From: Isoetes taiwanensis
Lineage: Eukaryota > Streptophyta > Lycopodiopsida > Isoetales > Isoetaceae
Assembly (NCBI GenBank): GCA_021234155.1
Contig: JAJEKV010000036.1
Location: forward strand, 10,613,426 to 10,677,425
Reading direction: 5' to 3'
DNA: 64,000 nt
Shown piece by piece: positions 11,652-23,779 of the stretch. The notes under the pieces were generated by a model, which was given only the letters and a program-made list of their open reading frames with translations, was not told the origin of the DNA and ran no database searches. Numbering within the stretch: position 1 is the stretch's first letter; each line of letters opens with the position of its first letter. The translations under genes were made by a program, and so were the position numbers.

Positions 11652-12572
11652 GATGGAACACTGCAAGACTAGTATGGGCGCACACATTGTAGCAGGACAT
11701 GCGACTCTTATGGAACCTGATGTACGAGGGCTAGATTTTTGCATACAGGAATCCCTAATGAACCTGGAGACTATGAGGACTTGCTGGGTGTGCACCAGAG
11801 CCTCAAGGCAGTTTTAGACACACAGACTACTATGAGAACTGTATTGGAGACCCTTGTTGGCACGGATGGCCATGGGAATTCTGCGAAGAAGCGGAAGTCT
11901 CCAGCAGTAGTGGTGGCGGACCTGGATGTACCTGGTACTAGTGATGTTGTGGAGCAGTCACTGAAGAGTTTCGGATTGAGCAAGGAGAATATACGCAGTC
12001 TCGAGAGCACCAGGATCTCGGATTGGGATGGAAAAGGCACTGCTGAGGAGGTGATGGCTTCACACAAGCTTTGAGACCTTTTTTGAAGCTACCAATAAAG
12101 GCGACAAGGCACAATTGTTTATTGCGCAGATGCGGCTGAAATCAGACGCCTATAGTTGGTGGAATGGTCCTACCATGAAGAAAGAGGTGAATACCTGGTC
12201 CAATTTCAGGAAGTACTTTATTAGGGAGTATGCACCTCAGCATGATGCTCGTGATGTGCTTGAGAAGCTGCGATACTGTAAGCAGACAGGTTCTCTCAGT
12301 GCTTAGATTAATAAGGTACGGGTTATATCTACAGGGTTGGAGATTTATTTGAGGCTCGACAGTTTGATTTTTTTTTAGGTGGCCTATCCTGTATTGCTCT
12401 CAAGAAGCAGATAATCAGGTTAAAGCTCGAGGATTTTGAGAGGGCAACGATGTTGGCTCGTTAGCTTAGAGAAGAGAATGAGTCCTTTAAGAGGACATCT
12501 TGGAAGTTTTCAAAGAAGAAAAACAAGTTTTTTGGGAAAGAAAAAGTTTGAACAGTCTAAGCCTAAGTGTGC
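11652..12572 (+). pseudogene. Ty3/gypsy gag, frameshifted and truncated
   Basis: The probable start is ATG 11652, with a frame change near 11740 into a frame with VLETLVGTDGHGNSAKKR and a second change near 12075. The following segment is a retrotransposon gag domain, including KGDKAQLFIAQMRLKSDAYS, WW and FRKYFIREYAPQHDARD. In-frame stops occur at 12304 and again near 12463. The C-terminus stops at KPKCAG, i.e. inside the zinc knuckle just after its first cysteine, where it is fused to integrase sequence near 12573. Gag coats the RNA and builds the particle in intact elements; this one cannot. Confidence 0.88.
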
Positions 12573-13084
12573 AGGTTTTTGCCGATTGTAGAGTTTGCTT
12601 ATAATAATGGGTTCCAGCGGAGCATCAAAATTAGCCCATTTGTGGTTATGTTCGAGAGAAATTCCAGGGGACCTCTATCGCTTGGTTTTGATAGGCTAAA
12701 AACTGATGCTGCTATAAGTATGCTTGAAGGCATGGATGTGAGACTTGGTTTGTATCAATTGCATATGAGACAGGCCCAGGATCGGGCAAGGGCACATGCC
12801 AATTTGTCGAGAGCCCCGATCGAGCTACATGAGAGTCAGTAGGTATAACTTTGTGTGGTCTCAGTTCCTACAAATTTGGAAAGAAAAGAAATATACCATT
12901 GCTTGCAGGGAAGAAACCAAAGCTCTCCCCAAGATACAATGGTCCTTATAAGATTTTGAAGAAGTATAACGATGTTGCCTTCAAGTTGCAACTTCCACTG
13001 AATGTGGACATTCATCCAGTTTTCCATGTGAGCCAGTTGCGACCAGCTCTGGCTGGGAAAAGGTGCGAATGTTGTACCTTCTGA
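12573..13084 (+). pseudogene. Ty3/gypsy integrase C-terminal remnant
   Basis: The first part (to 12842) carries LPIVEFAYNNGFQRSIKISP, the stretch following the integrase catalytic core in gypsy elements, and then LHMRQAQDRARAHAN. After a stop and frameshift the second part (about 12860-13080) has KLSPRYNGPYKILKK and NVDIHPVFHVSQLRPAL, the integrase C-terminal domain. Protease, reverse transcriptase, RNase H and the D-D-E integrase core are absent, lost in a deletion that joins gag to this point. Confidence 0.92.
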
Positions 13085-13278
13085 GGAACGCATGGTGGAG
13101 TTGGATAGAATCCCTACCCCTGAAAGAATATTGAATTCTCGGATAGTGCAGATCCGCCAGAGAGACTAGATGGAATTTCTAGTGAAATGAAAACATAGAC
13201 CTGTCTCAAAGGCGACGTGAGAGAGTCCTCGTTTCATGACTCAATATCCGAATGTAATAGCTCAATGGTCCGAGAGTC

Positions 13279-13295
13279 GATTGGGGGTGGGGTAA
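13279..13295 (+). other. Polypurine tract before the 3' LTR
   Basis: A purine-rich run (GATTGGGGGTGGGGTAA region) lies immediately upstream of the 3' LTR start at 13296, as expected for the plus-strand primer of a gypsy element. Confidence 0.8.
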
Positions 13296-14349
13296 TGTTA
13301 TGCCCAATTATTACCCAGACCATTTTGTTTTTGTAATTATTGACATGCATGTCTCGTTGTGGGCTAATGGAATAATCTAATGCGATGGCATTATGATTAT
13401 TATGGTCGCATGTTACCTAGTCTAAGTTGTTGTGGTGCACCACGACATGGTAGGCTAGGGTATGACATTACTTTGTCATTGGGATTGGGAATAATCATAT
13501 GGTGTTAAGATTTATTTTCCTTGAATGAAACAACAAGGCAAAGTATTGAACTATTAATACATTTAATGGATTATGGAATTTTAATGGTTAAATAACCATT
13601 GAAAATAAAAGTAAGCACCCCTTAAATCGGGGCACCTAAACGTGGCTGATCCATGGCTCTGAGGCAACGGGCAAACATCTGAATCCGGAAGCTGCAGGCC
13701 GGATCTATTGCCGACAGAATTATCTGCCCTGTTGGGTGGCGCCACGTAGCTTTGCCACGTTGGCAAGCTCCTGCATCAGCAAGGCGGCGGCCTGTTACAG
13801 GACAGACCGAAAGGTTGCAGAAACGAGGGAGAAGCCAAAAATCAGAAGGATGATGATCGTTTCTGCATGCAAAGGCAACAACAGAGTGAAGCTCGACATA
13901 ACCTGGTAAGTTGTAAACTGGATGAATCCAGTTGCCAGAGTTATGGAATAAGCATATGAATGTGGGCTTCACTGTAAACCTTATGGAAACCTTCCTTGGA
14001 TTTTCAAGGGAGCTTGAAATGAAATTGATACCTTCAAAGAGAGCTCATAGCCATGGCCTAAGTTAATTAGTAGCTTGGAATGTGGCTGGGCTGTGGCATG
14101 GTAACGGTCCTTGCTATTAGAGTAGGATGTACTGTTGCCTATGGTCAGGCAAGCTAGCAAACCGTTAAAGATTCTTCCTTAAATGCCTCAGTCAATATTG
14201 AAACAAGTATCTACTCGTTTCTAAAGAATGCCTCTTAATAATAGTGAGATGATCACTCAATACTGGTATGAGACAATAATGTGTGACCATCAACAGTCTA
14301 AGGACATAAGGGTGCCTTGCCATGCTCTGTAGATATGATTGAATATCAT
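13296..14349 (+). repeat. 3' LTR of the gypsy element, broken at its 3' side
   Basis: It aligns with the 5' LTR from TGTTATGCCC through GATATGATTGAATATCAT. At 14350 it switches to the terminal sequence of a Mutator-like element. The remaining ~600 bp of the LTR is not found downstream in the window, so the element's end and its target duplication cannot be confirmed. Confidence 0.88.
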
Positions 14350-14467
14350 GGGTGAAAATATTCTTACCCCGGTTTTTGTGATTCCATCGCAAAAAATTCC
14401 ATCCCGCGGAATCACCAGGCCTCTGGGAACGGGTTCCGTTCCCGAGACCCCGTTATCCGTACCTGAC
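14350..14467. mobile_element. Terminal fragment of a Mutator-like element
   Basis: The fragment begins GGGTGAAAATATTCTTACC and matches the first ~118 bp of the complete element at 23558-24972 (GTGATTCCATCGC, CCGTTATCCGTACCTGACA). It interrupts the gypsy 3' LTR and passes directly into a GT-rich minisatellite. No opposite end is seen downstream, so it is either a truncated insertion or a relative whose interior is the minisatellite. Confidence 0.82.
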
Positions 14468-15120
14468 AGGGTGATATGTGGTGTATGGTGGTGACAAATG
14501 CGGTGAACTGTGGTGGTGGGAGATTGTGGGGTGAAATATAGTGGTGGTGACAAATGTGGTGGAGTGTGGTGGCGGGAGATGGTAGGCTTCAAATGTGGTG
14601 GTAATGAAGCACGTGGTGAATGTGGTGGTGGGAGATGGTGGGCTTGGAATGTGGTGTGGTAAAAATGTGATGGTAGTCTATGGTGGAATGAAATATAGTA
14701 GTGGAAGATGGTGGGGTGATATGTGGTGTATGGTGGTGACAAATGTGGTGAACTGTGGGGTAGGGAGATTGTGCGGTGAAATATAGTGGTGGTGACAAAT
14801 GTGGTGAGTGTGGTGGTGGGAGATGGTGGGCTTCAAATGTGGTGGTAATGAAGAATGTGATGAATGTGGTAGTGGGAGATGGTGGGCTTGAAATGTGGTG
14901 GTGATAGCATCTTTGGGGGTGGGGATGGGTGGATCCTATAGGTGGTGGTAACTGTGGTGGTGGCATTATGGGTAGGGTGGTGGGGTGGGGTGTGTGGGGT
15001 GAGGGGGGAGAATAAATAAAATAGTGAATCCACACAACACACCCACATGACACCATAAATATCACACACCTCACATCACACCACACCACACCACACCACA
15101 TCACACCATATATCACATCA
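14468..15120. repeat. GT-rich minisatellite with 245-bp higher-order period
   Basis: The region is built from short GTGGTGGT-type units with recurring blocks such as GTGACAAATGTGGTG, GGGAGATGGTGGGCTT and GTGAAATATAGTGGTGG. Blocks recur with a period of about 245 bp: GTGATATGTGGTGTATGGTG occurs at 14471 and again at 14716. The 3' part turns into a CACACC-rich tract on the same strand. Pro/His-rich frames on the minus strand are translations of the repeat, not genes. Confidence 0.92.
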
Positions 15121-16797
15121 CCTTCCTATCGTATGTGGTCTGTCATAAAAATTTGCATGGCATGCTCTCATAAACATTTCTGAAATTCGTACCCTGATAA
15201 TAATTACATACCTTTTCAAATCTTAAACGATCTAGTTTTTTACTACTCACTAAATCCTGTCCCTGCACTAGACTTTTCGCATTTCGCTCTCAAGCTTCTG
15301 TTCCAAGCTAATTTTGCCAGCCATGGTTAACAGGTTTAGAGATGATAATGATGTTGCTAGAGTAAAAGAGGAGGGCCTGATGTATGCTTTAACCAAGCCA
15401 TGTTGCCTGCATTCAACAGAGGAGTTGTTGGGCCATCAATGGCTATTTTTGAAGTCGGAATGACAGAAAGAGAGATGAAAGACAAGGTCTTTGACCTTAT
15501 AATGCATGTAGCTGCAAGAAGAAGAATAGAATGGGTTAATAGGCACTTCGGAATTCTAAATTAGTAACAATGTGACCTATTGGCAGGGATGGTTGCACAC
15601 CACGAGGAAATGCAGGAAGTTATGGCAAACCTGATTCTATGTACTTTTGGTGTGATAGGACAAAGCTTGGATGCTTTAGTGCAAAAAAATGTCATTTTGG
15701 ATGCACCACCATTGGAACAAGTAATACCAGCTCCTTCTGCTGCTCAGAAAATGCATGGGTAAAAAATCTCGGGGTCTGGTATGTACAGAGTCAGAGCTTT
15801 TGAAAAGCCAAATTTTGTAATATAGTATTGTTTTAATATATTATAAATAAATACTTTGGACAGAGAATGTGTACTTTCAGCTGACATATATTTGTCTTTG
15901 AATGATTCAACTAAACTTTTAGGATCAGTTATCTGTCATTCTCAAATATTGTTATACTGTACACACAGAGCCAGTAAATGAATATAGTACTTGTAACTCA
16001 ATTTTGTCATGTTCTAATATTCTCACGTATTAAATATTATTTAGCTGCATTTCAGAGTCAACTACACACAATTTACATGCTGCATATAATACACCACAAA
16101 CACTGTACAACACAATAACTACCACATGCACCACCATACTAGCTAAGCACCATAACTAAGAAAATATGAATAACAGAATTCAATAACCTGTGATTGTGGG
16201 CAACATGTTCTTCTCTTATATTTCTCTCCAATCTTCTAGTTCTAATATCCTTTGTGTTAGGAGACACTCTGGTATTCTCAATCCAAAATTTTTGTATCTT
16301 TTCTATATGTTCATTTAAAATTGCATCGAATCTAATTCTTTGATTTTTGCAGGTTTCTTGGGTGAACACCTAATACCTTTCCAAGAATCCTCTGGCGTGA
16401 TACAGACATTGCAAGAAAGCTATTCTTGGTTGCTAGGCAGTCATTGCTGATAGAGAGTTTTACAATCTGCATAGAATCTTAGATGCTCCTAATGACAATG
16501 CTCTTGGCTTCCAAATCCTTTAAAAAAAATTTCAATGTTTTATCCCTCAAAAACTCAAGAAATTTTCTTTTCTTCATGCTATCCTTCTATTTATGGAAAG
16601 ATATTAGCAAGACAATATGGTGTTTAGTACTTGCACTTCTTGATGAACCGAATCCTTCTGCCGATTCTGCAAGCTCCAAACTTTCCACTCTTCTTCTTTT
16701 CCCCTGGCGTCTTTTCTTTAGCATTTCTTCCTTCTTGGTTCTTCTTTGTTTTCTTCTGTCTGAAATGCCAGTTTGTGGACGGATTACCTCGTTGACA
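15121..16797. other. AT-rich interval with decayed coding-like pieces, host site of the CACTA insertion
   Basis: Between 15323 and 15762 three plus-strand frames in series look like one broken gene: MVNRFRDDNDVARVKEEGLM (15323-15463), then a frame with SMAIFEVGMTEREMKDKVFD and VAARRRIEWVNRHF, then one with HHEEMQEVMANLILC ending at 15762. I do not recognise the family. A minus-strand frame at 16139-16369 (containing RFDAILNEHIEKIQKFWIEN) is also coding-like but isolated. The rest is AT-rich with nothing identifiable, up to the CACTA end. Confidence 0.35.
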
Positions 16798-16829
16798 CAC
16801 TACAAGAGAATGACCGTTTATTGTCAAAA

Positions 16830-17167
16830 AAAGCGTCAGACTGTCTAGAGAGATTTTTGCCTGACGTTTATTCTGACGATTAAACTGACGATTATTTTTC
16901 TGACGCTTTTTCTGACGATTTTACGTCAGATATTTCGTCTGATTAAGCGTCAGAAAGTATACGTCAGGTTATGCGTCACATAAATCGTCAGAAATGTAAC
17001 GTCAGAAAAAGCGTCAAACAAAGCGCCAGAATAGGCGTCAGAAAGAGCATCAGAAAAAGCGTCAGGAAAAGCGTCAGCAATAACGTCAGAAAAGGCGTCA
17101 GATGTTTCGTTAGATCTTGTGTCAGATTTAGCATCAGAAAGTGCGTCAGATCATTGGTCAGAAAATA
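16830..17167. repeat. Left subterminal array of CGTCAGA motifs in the CACTA element
   Basis: More than twenty copies of CGTCAG or close variants (GCGTCAGAAAAAG, CTGACG) occur in about 340 bp, in both orientations near the tip and then mostly as CGTCAGA. Such arrays are binding sites for the TNPA-type protein in known CACTA elements. The Arg/Lys/Ser/Val-rich frame at 16971-17168 is translated repeat. Confidence 0.9.
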
Positions 17168-18102
17168 GCACTATTACAATTTTAGTCATAACATTTCATC
17201 CAAGAGTATGTTTTAGATGGAATTTGATGTTTTGAAAAGCTATCTTCCTCTAAAACTTGTTGATCCTTAACTGAATCTATAAATTTCCATCTCTAGCTAG
17301 TATTGTAGGTTTGAGTTGCGACACAAGGGCTAGATATAGCACTTGTGAAGCTCATGCTGTTATGAGAGGTCTAGAACTCCCATATCACATGCTCAAAATA
17401 CTAGAGTTGTATATTTTCTAGAGCTCTTTGCATAGCTCTCAGAAATCCCACTGAGCTAAACACAGCTCAAAAACTACACATGATTTTATAATTCTAAGGG
17501 GGTTCTTATTTTCCCTCAAGTTTGTGGAAGCAGTGGGTACCATATAAAGTTTAAAATGGTGATATGCCTAAAAAACTAAATATTGGGTGCATAATTTGCC
17601 TAATATGCAAATGGCTATAATGTCTTGTTTGATGGGCTTGACTTTGAGAAAATGATAAGACTTGAAAAAGATAATGGCATGCTCCAAATCAAGGCCAATT
17701 TATGCCACTGTGCCATGGTGGCATCCATGTTCTTAGATTGCCTAAAATGCAGGGCACTAGCCATATTTGTTAGTAGCTAAAGGCTTAAGGGGCTAATTGG
17801 TGAATATATATAGATTTGAGAAAGGTCACTTCGTATGGCTTAAACTTGTCTGGAAGATGGCGGAATATTACTACAAACAAGCTCTTACATTATTTAATGA
17901 TGCTATAATTTATTTTAAGGTTTCCTTTCCTTTCAATAGATTGTTTGCAAAAAGCCATATTTAGGCAATGTGCAAAAGCTTTGGACATTTTATATGCTTC
18001 GAGAATTCGAGAATTCTCCATATAATAGTTTGTTTGCAAAAAAGCAAGTTTGGGCAAAGGAAAAAAGCCATAAAATGTGCTACATGCTAATGCTTCCATA
18101 AA

Positions 18103-20525
18103 ATGGTGGTGCCGACCGTGGCCAATTGTGGCTTTGTACACGCAATGCTAATGGGATACTATATCCACTATGATTCAAGAATTTTTTTAGACTTTGTGAA
18201 TGCATTTGGACTTAGGGCATTAACGTGTAAACCCTACGATTTGAGGACAGGAGCTCTGGCGCCAACAGCATGTCTGGGCAGATAGAAGGCCAGAACAGAT
18301 GTCGTGGAAAGACGATTATGGCTCATGTGGCCGAAACTGAAATTTTAAGTCCTAATCTTGCAGTTCCAATACCAGTTCATGACATTTGTGAGGCTAATAG
18401 CCCTAAAAAAGATCCGTTGATGGCATTCAGGTCCCGCATCCGGCTTTGGGCCTCAGATAAGATATCTAATAAGAGGTATTTGATAAAAGTTCATTTGCAA
18501 CAAGGTGATGGAGACCTCTGCAAAAACGGCTGGCTGTTGGGCTTCTATTCGGCTGTGCCAGATCATGACAAAATTTAGAAGCTTGGAGCAAAAAAACCAG
18601 GTCGGTCTTTATGGTTATACAATTTTACATTTGAGAAAAATGTATGATATAGAATGTGAAGCCTTTGCAAGATTATGTGCTTCATTGGAAAAAGAGATAA
18701 GGTTTTTGAAAGATGTTCTGAAAATGATCTTATATGCTCATAAATGGGCTAAACAGATATCCAAAAATGGGTCTGCCAAATCCGAAAATGATTCCATAGC
18801 TGTGGCAAATTGGAGTTGGTTTTTCTGGACTTAGTCCTCTGTTACAACTCTCTGCAGTGTGGACGCAAGCTTTCATGCTTCTATTCAGGTTGAAAAATGT
18901 TTAACTTTCATGGTAATGTTTCATGCCAATTTGAATATACTTTTAAGACATGAATGGTTTTGATTATCATGATAGAATTCCATGGAATGTAAGATAATAG
19001 AAATACTGCTTTTATGGTTTCTTAAAGTGCCAAATGCATAATGGTAAATGCTGATAGACCGAGTTCCTGTTGAGCTGGATTTGCGAGAATTAATGGCCAT
19101 AACTACATGTTTAGTAATTTGGAAAGCTAAGTGTTGAGCTGGATTTGCTAGAATTAATGGCCATAACTACATGTTTAGCAATTTGGAAAGCTAAGTTCCC
19201 AGGTTTCTTCTTATTCGTTTGAGACTGAAGTGAGGTAGTACGAAGGCATATCTAATTTAATTTCTAAATAGAAATAACATAGGGCGTCTGTATTGACTAA
19301 CAGAGGGTCAGCATGAGCACAAACAGATTGAGACTGGATTTGCTGGATATGACAAACTCAAGCACAAAGTATGAGCATTACCTACAGAAGCTCTGTTTGT
19401 GCTTTACACATATGGTTTTTCCTGGGCAATGGCAGCGGCATGTGATTTTTCCCTCGCTCTTTTGGAGGTAAATCCGTTCACACATGTGGATTTTTCTGGG
19501 TCGTTTAGATATGTATAAAGCATATGGACATTTCTTCCTCAAATTTTTAATTTCAAATTGCAAATGATCATGTGGTGGCATGATCGAAGTGAACAGATCT
19601 ATTGAAAAACACTAAATGGCAGTTTGTTTGTATTCCAGGGAGTTCATTTGGCTGCTGTAAGCAATGCTGAGACACGCTCAATCTACGAATAAGAGAACCT
19701 TGTGTTGTAATGCCCGACCTGATGATTTACAATCATCCATTCCTGGTACAATTTCATGTATCAAATTCTCAAATAAAACAGGCAAGTTGGGATGTCCAAG
19801 CCAGCAACAAAAGACTTATTGTATATTTCTAAAATATTCTCTGACTTGGTTATTTGTGCAGGTAGGGATTCATACTTATTGCAGATTTTTGTCCATTGTG
19901 AGAAGCTTGCCTCTTTGCAATGGAACCCCTTCAATCAAGATGGTATGATGAATTTCTATGACGTATTGATTTTGAACATGGAAACTTGTATGTCCAATGC
20001 TAACAGGTTGCATATGTTTCACTTTGTGCCTATGGAAATAGATCCTCCTATTGTTGATTGGTCTTTATATTGTAAATGTTTAGTTGGGATCCCATAATAA
20101 TAGTTATTACACTTTAACCTTTATTACACAACATATATATCCTTGAAGGAAATGACGGGTACTTAGAACTGTGGAAGTTTCAAGGGTGCAAAAATGTTTA
20201 AGGTAGTCTCTTGAAATTCTCTGCCTGTGCATAATATCGTCGTGGATTTATTGATGGAGCTCTTGATTTGTTCTTACAGCTGTCTCAAGAAGGGATCAAA
20301 CAAAATAGAATCACTTTTATTGTTACTTCAATCTCTATATTGTTTAGTGATTATGAAATTTTACTTCTTCTAAATCTCCTCCACGTTGTCCATCCTGACA
20401 TTGCATTCTCTCAAATATATTTTCATAGGCGTATGATGTGTTTTTGTGATGTCTTAAAGGGGCTAGCTCATCAAAGCTGTGGAATCCGTCTTTACTCCAT
20501 CTTTACCTTCAATGCTAAATGGTGA
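18103..20525 (+). pseudogene. Unrecognised cargo frames inside the CACTA element
   Basis: Several plus-strand frames look coding but have no link to known CACTA proteins. An ATG at 18270 opens a 102-codon frame with AHVAETEILSPNLAVPIPVH and RSRIRLWASDKISNKRYLIK, shifting near 18570 into a frame with YDIECEAFARLCASLEKEIR. Further on, 19664-20097 has SIPGTISCIKFSNKTGKL and RDSYLLQIFVHCEKLASLQW, and 20268-20525 has DYEILLLLNLLHVVHPDIAF. Acceptor-like tracts precede some pieces (for example TTGTGCAG before 19863). A plausible reading is a captured, spliced host gene, perhaps with WD40-like character in the middle part; I cannot name it. Confidence 0.33.
19069..19196. repeat. 64-bp tandem duplication in the CACTA interior
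   Basis: Two units (19069-19132 and 19133-19196) begin GTTGAGCTGGATTTGC and differ at two or three positions. A simple local duplication. Confidence 0.95.
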
Positions 20526-20886
20526 GATTGCTTTCTATTTTTTGAATTCAGCAAATTCCCGTAGGCTACTTACTAATTATATTGGTTGCAGGTAATTGAT
20601 GCTTGAATTCCTATGTACAAGCTTGGGCATATATGTTTGAGTCCTTGTTGCAATCCCTTTGGTGGCATTTTAATGTTGACATGTAACAAAAGTCCTGGTT
20701 CCCTCTTGGTGGCATTTTGCTTTGACGTGCTTTGACATGTAACAGTTACTACTTGAATAAAGGATCTCAAATTTTTCATACTCTTGTCTATGAATTTGCA
20801 TCATCATATTCTAAGAATGCAATTGTGAATGCAACTAGATTCCATTAAGAGTGCAAGTAAATCCAAAAGAATATATGTGACTAATA

Positions 20887-21240
20887 ACCTGACAAAAATG
20901 CTAGCAAAAATATTTTTGACGCATTCTTTGACGAAAATGCTGACAAAAAATTTGACGAATTGTCTGACATTTTTCCTGACGTTTTTTCTGACGCTTTTTC
21001 TGACGTTTTTTCTGACACTTAATCGTCAGAAGCACTGACGCTTTTTCTGACACTCAAGCGTCAGAGGAACTGACGCTTTTTCTGACACTCAAGCGTCAGA
21101 GGAACTGACGCTTTTTCTGACGCTTTTTTTGACACTTAATCGTCAGATAATAAGCGACAGATAATTCGTCAGTCAGTGGGATTTGGGCAGTTGTCTGTTT
21201 TGTGAAGACCATCTGACGCTTTTTCTGACAAAAAATCGTC
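20887..21240. repeat. Right subterminal array of TCTGACG motifs in the CACTA element
   Basis: Dense TCTGACG(C)TTTTT units run to the right terminus, mirror-image in orientation to the left array. A local triplet of GGAACTGACGCTTTTTCTGA with ACTCAAGCGTCAGA forms small hairpins between 21035 and 21130. Confidence 0.9.
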
Positions 21241-21254
21241 ATTCTCTTGTAGTG

Positions 21255-22540
21255 ACATCCATACCCGCAATGGATTGGAGCTTGTAGCAGGGAGCCAAAG
21301 AACAGGACAGAGGCAAAGAACAGGAAGGGGCAAAAGAATAGGAATTTGAATTTTAGTTTTGAAATTAGAATTTCCCCCACAAATTGGGACTCCATTCTTA
21401 AATAACGGCAGTTGGGCGATGCCATGCTTATAGTTTCATACCACACAAGTGGCAGATGCACGACCACATTTTGGGGGGACAACCGAACTGGGACACCATA
21501 GCGTGCTTTTACCCAAGAATAATACCAATGAGTTTTAATGGACTTTTCTCAATCGAATTAACCAAGGAGATGCGTACTTCAACAAGAGAAAAAGACCTTT
21601 TGCCTGCAATTCCCAACTCCTATTACCCACAATATATATTAAATGCATTAAGACTCAATAGAAGAATGTTGGAAAATGCTTATTCGACAAAACTTACATA
21701 TTATGGCAAAAGTAGCAAAGAAAACACATTTAAACATGTAGGGAAAGGATTAAAATATTATGTAACTGTAAGAAATGGAATATCATAGGAGAAGAAATCC
21801 AATAATTAGGATATGAAATATGCTAATGATGTAACTAGGGCAAGCTAGGATTTAGTAGAGCAGCAGAATGCAGGTCGGTTTTCAAAATGTAAATCGAATG
21901 GACGATTTGTGCAGTAAAAGGACTATGGGTAGCAGAAAGTCTATGTGATCTTAAAGTTTTCCAACAAGTTATTTCCAACTATTGCTACAGAAAACCACGT
22001 AATATGTTCCCGAAAATGGTTGTGTTTCAAGACTCTAAAGACAACCACCATGAGAAAAGCACATAAAAAGGAGCAAATTCTCAGTTTAGGAAGAAACCAA
22101 ACAATAGAATATATACCTTTCAAGAAAAGTTCATATCTACCCATAAAAGTTTACTGCATCTTTCTTGTAAAATTGTTTAGATAGATTTTTCTTTTTGCAT
22201 CAAACAGGAAAAGACATAACCCTTTGTATTACAATATGAAGCTCCTTTAGCACCATAATTGTCATGATTTTTTTGTGTTAGATTCCATTTTGAGAATGTG
22301 GCAATGTATAGTAGAATTAACTTGCTTAATGCTAATTAGTGGGTCCCTTTCTACTACTGATATATACTTGAGCCTGTGGTGTCTTGTTGGTTTGACAATG
22401 CTCAGAGATCTTGTAGTAGGATCTCCAAATCTTAGCAATTTGATTGAAAGATCAAATGCCAGAGAAAATAGGAGGTGAACTAAATAATCAATTTACAAAG
22501 TACAAATAACTAAATGATGTATCTAGACTCCCTACTAGCA
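21255..22540. other. No gene seen; flank of CACTA and of the large repeat
   Basis: AT-rich sequence with only short unrelated frames (for example 21456-21788, mostly AT-driven). I see no domain, splice structure or repeat ends. The large direct repeat begins at 22541. Confidence 0.5.
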
Positions 22541-23779
22541 AGAACATCATCTCATTAAGAAAAAACTCATTACTAAGCTATTGTAAAACTACTATGGTTT
22601 AAGATACACTAAATGGTTAAGGATGGAAGCAACCAAGCAAGTTGGTCAACTTGTTAATATTAACATAGACTAGCGAAGAATCCCTAGTTCTCAGAACTTT
22701 TATGCAAGAAGGAGAAATTCATTTGTAGGATCACTCGCAAGCTCAAACCTGGGGAGCTTCCCCTGGAACTTGTCAAGTCTAATGAAAATAAACTTTGCTG
22801 GCCTCTTAAAATTTGCATTAAAGTTTAATATGAAATTCGTAATAAGTAATATGCAATTCAAATGTATGTGTTTTCTAGTTAATCATACTATGATGATGTT
22901 GAGGGCGACGTCTGTCTTCGAATATTAAATTATTATGAGGCGCTTGTTTTATTGGTCATTATTTTTTTGGTGAAGATTTCCTTTACGATATCCATCTATT
23001 CTTAAGGAAAGGCGGTTGTTTCATGACTCCCATCTGTTCTTGAGGAATAGGTAGTAATGATTTTCTATGCTTTTAGAGTATTGCTTTCTTCCTTTTATGC
23101 TTTCAAAATGTTTCGATGGTTTTTTTTCTTGCATGCAGATGCAGTTCCTAAATCGCTTTTGCAGGTTATGGCTCCGATAGATAAATGCCAGTTATCTGAT
23201 AACAAATAGAATGGAAAAAGATGGAGTAAATGGAAGCATGGGCTTGAGTTTCATGCGCTACAATTTACTGCAGCGACAAGAGAAAGGGTAGATTGATCGA
23301 AAGAAGGAGCCAAGAAGAAAATGGATAATACCAATTACTACATTGTTAGGGCATGAGTTATGGCATGAGATAGAGCATTTGGGCTACAACAAGATGCACG
23401 CCTGCTTGCTTGTGCTGCAGCGGCCAAGGGAGCTAGGCAGAAGACGTGCAGGAAAAAAAAGAAAAGAAACAAAAAAGAAAAAGGGAGAAAAAGTCTTTAT
23501 TTATGCATAGAACTGGCGACCATTTTCTTTGCTTGTTCTCCTTTCTGTATATAAGAAGGGTGAAAATATTCTTACCCTAGTTTTGGTGATTCCATCGCGG
23601 TGAATACTCTCCCGCGGAATCATAGACCCTCCGGGAACGGGATCCGTTCCGGAGGCCCCGTTATCCGTACCTGACAACGTCAGGTGTACCTTCTGATGGA
23701 TCCCAGCCATCCGTCTGTAGGGTCCATCCTGGCCGTCCGTTTTATACCTTCCGGCGAAATCACATCTGCCAAATATCGC

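Larger units (their letters stand above)
16798..21254. mobile_element. Complete CACTA (En/Spm-type) element, apparently non-autonomous
   Basis: The ends are CACTACAAGAGAATGAC on the left and its inverted copy on the right, extending as imperfect inverted repeats for about 43 bp (16798-16840 and 21212-21254). A 3-bp direct duplication ACA flanks them (16795-16797 and 21255-21257). Inside each end lie dense arrays of (T)CTGACG/CGTCAG(A). CACTA superfamily elements share exactly this plan: CACTA termini, 3-bp duplication and subterminal motif arrays bound by the element's own protein. The 4457-bp length is short and I see no recognisable transposase, so it probably depends on another copy. Confidence 0.95.

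Noticed and set aside
14290-15116. Long Pro/His/Thr-rich frames on the minus strand
   Set aside because: They are translations of the GT-rich minisatellite; composition follows the repeat and several frames are open at once.
16971-17168. Arg/Lys/Ser/Val-repeat frame
   Set aside because: It is the CGTCAGA array of the CACTA terminus read in one phase; the 20829-21038 frame is the same at the other end.
19664-20097. Identification of the CACTA cargo as a named WD40 or Mediator subunit
   Set aside because: One strand-like phrase (ISCIKFSNKTGKL) is suggestive but too short; no further blades or diagnostic residues were found.
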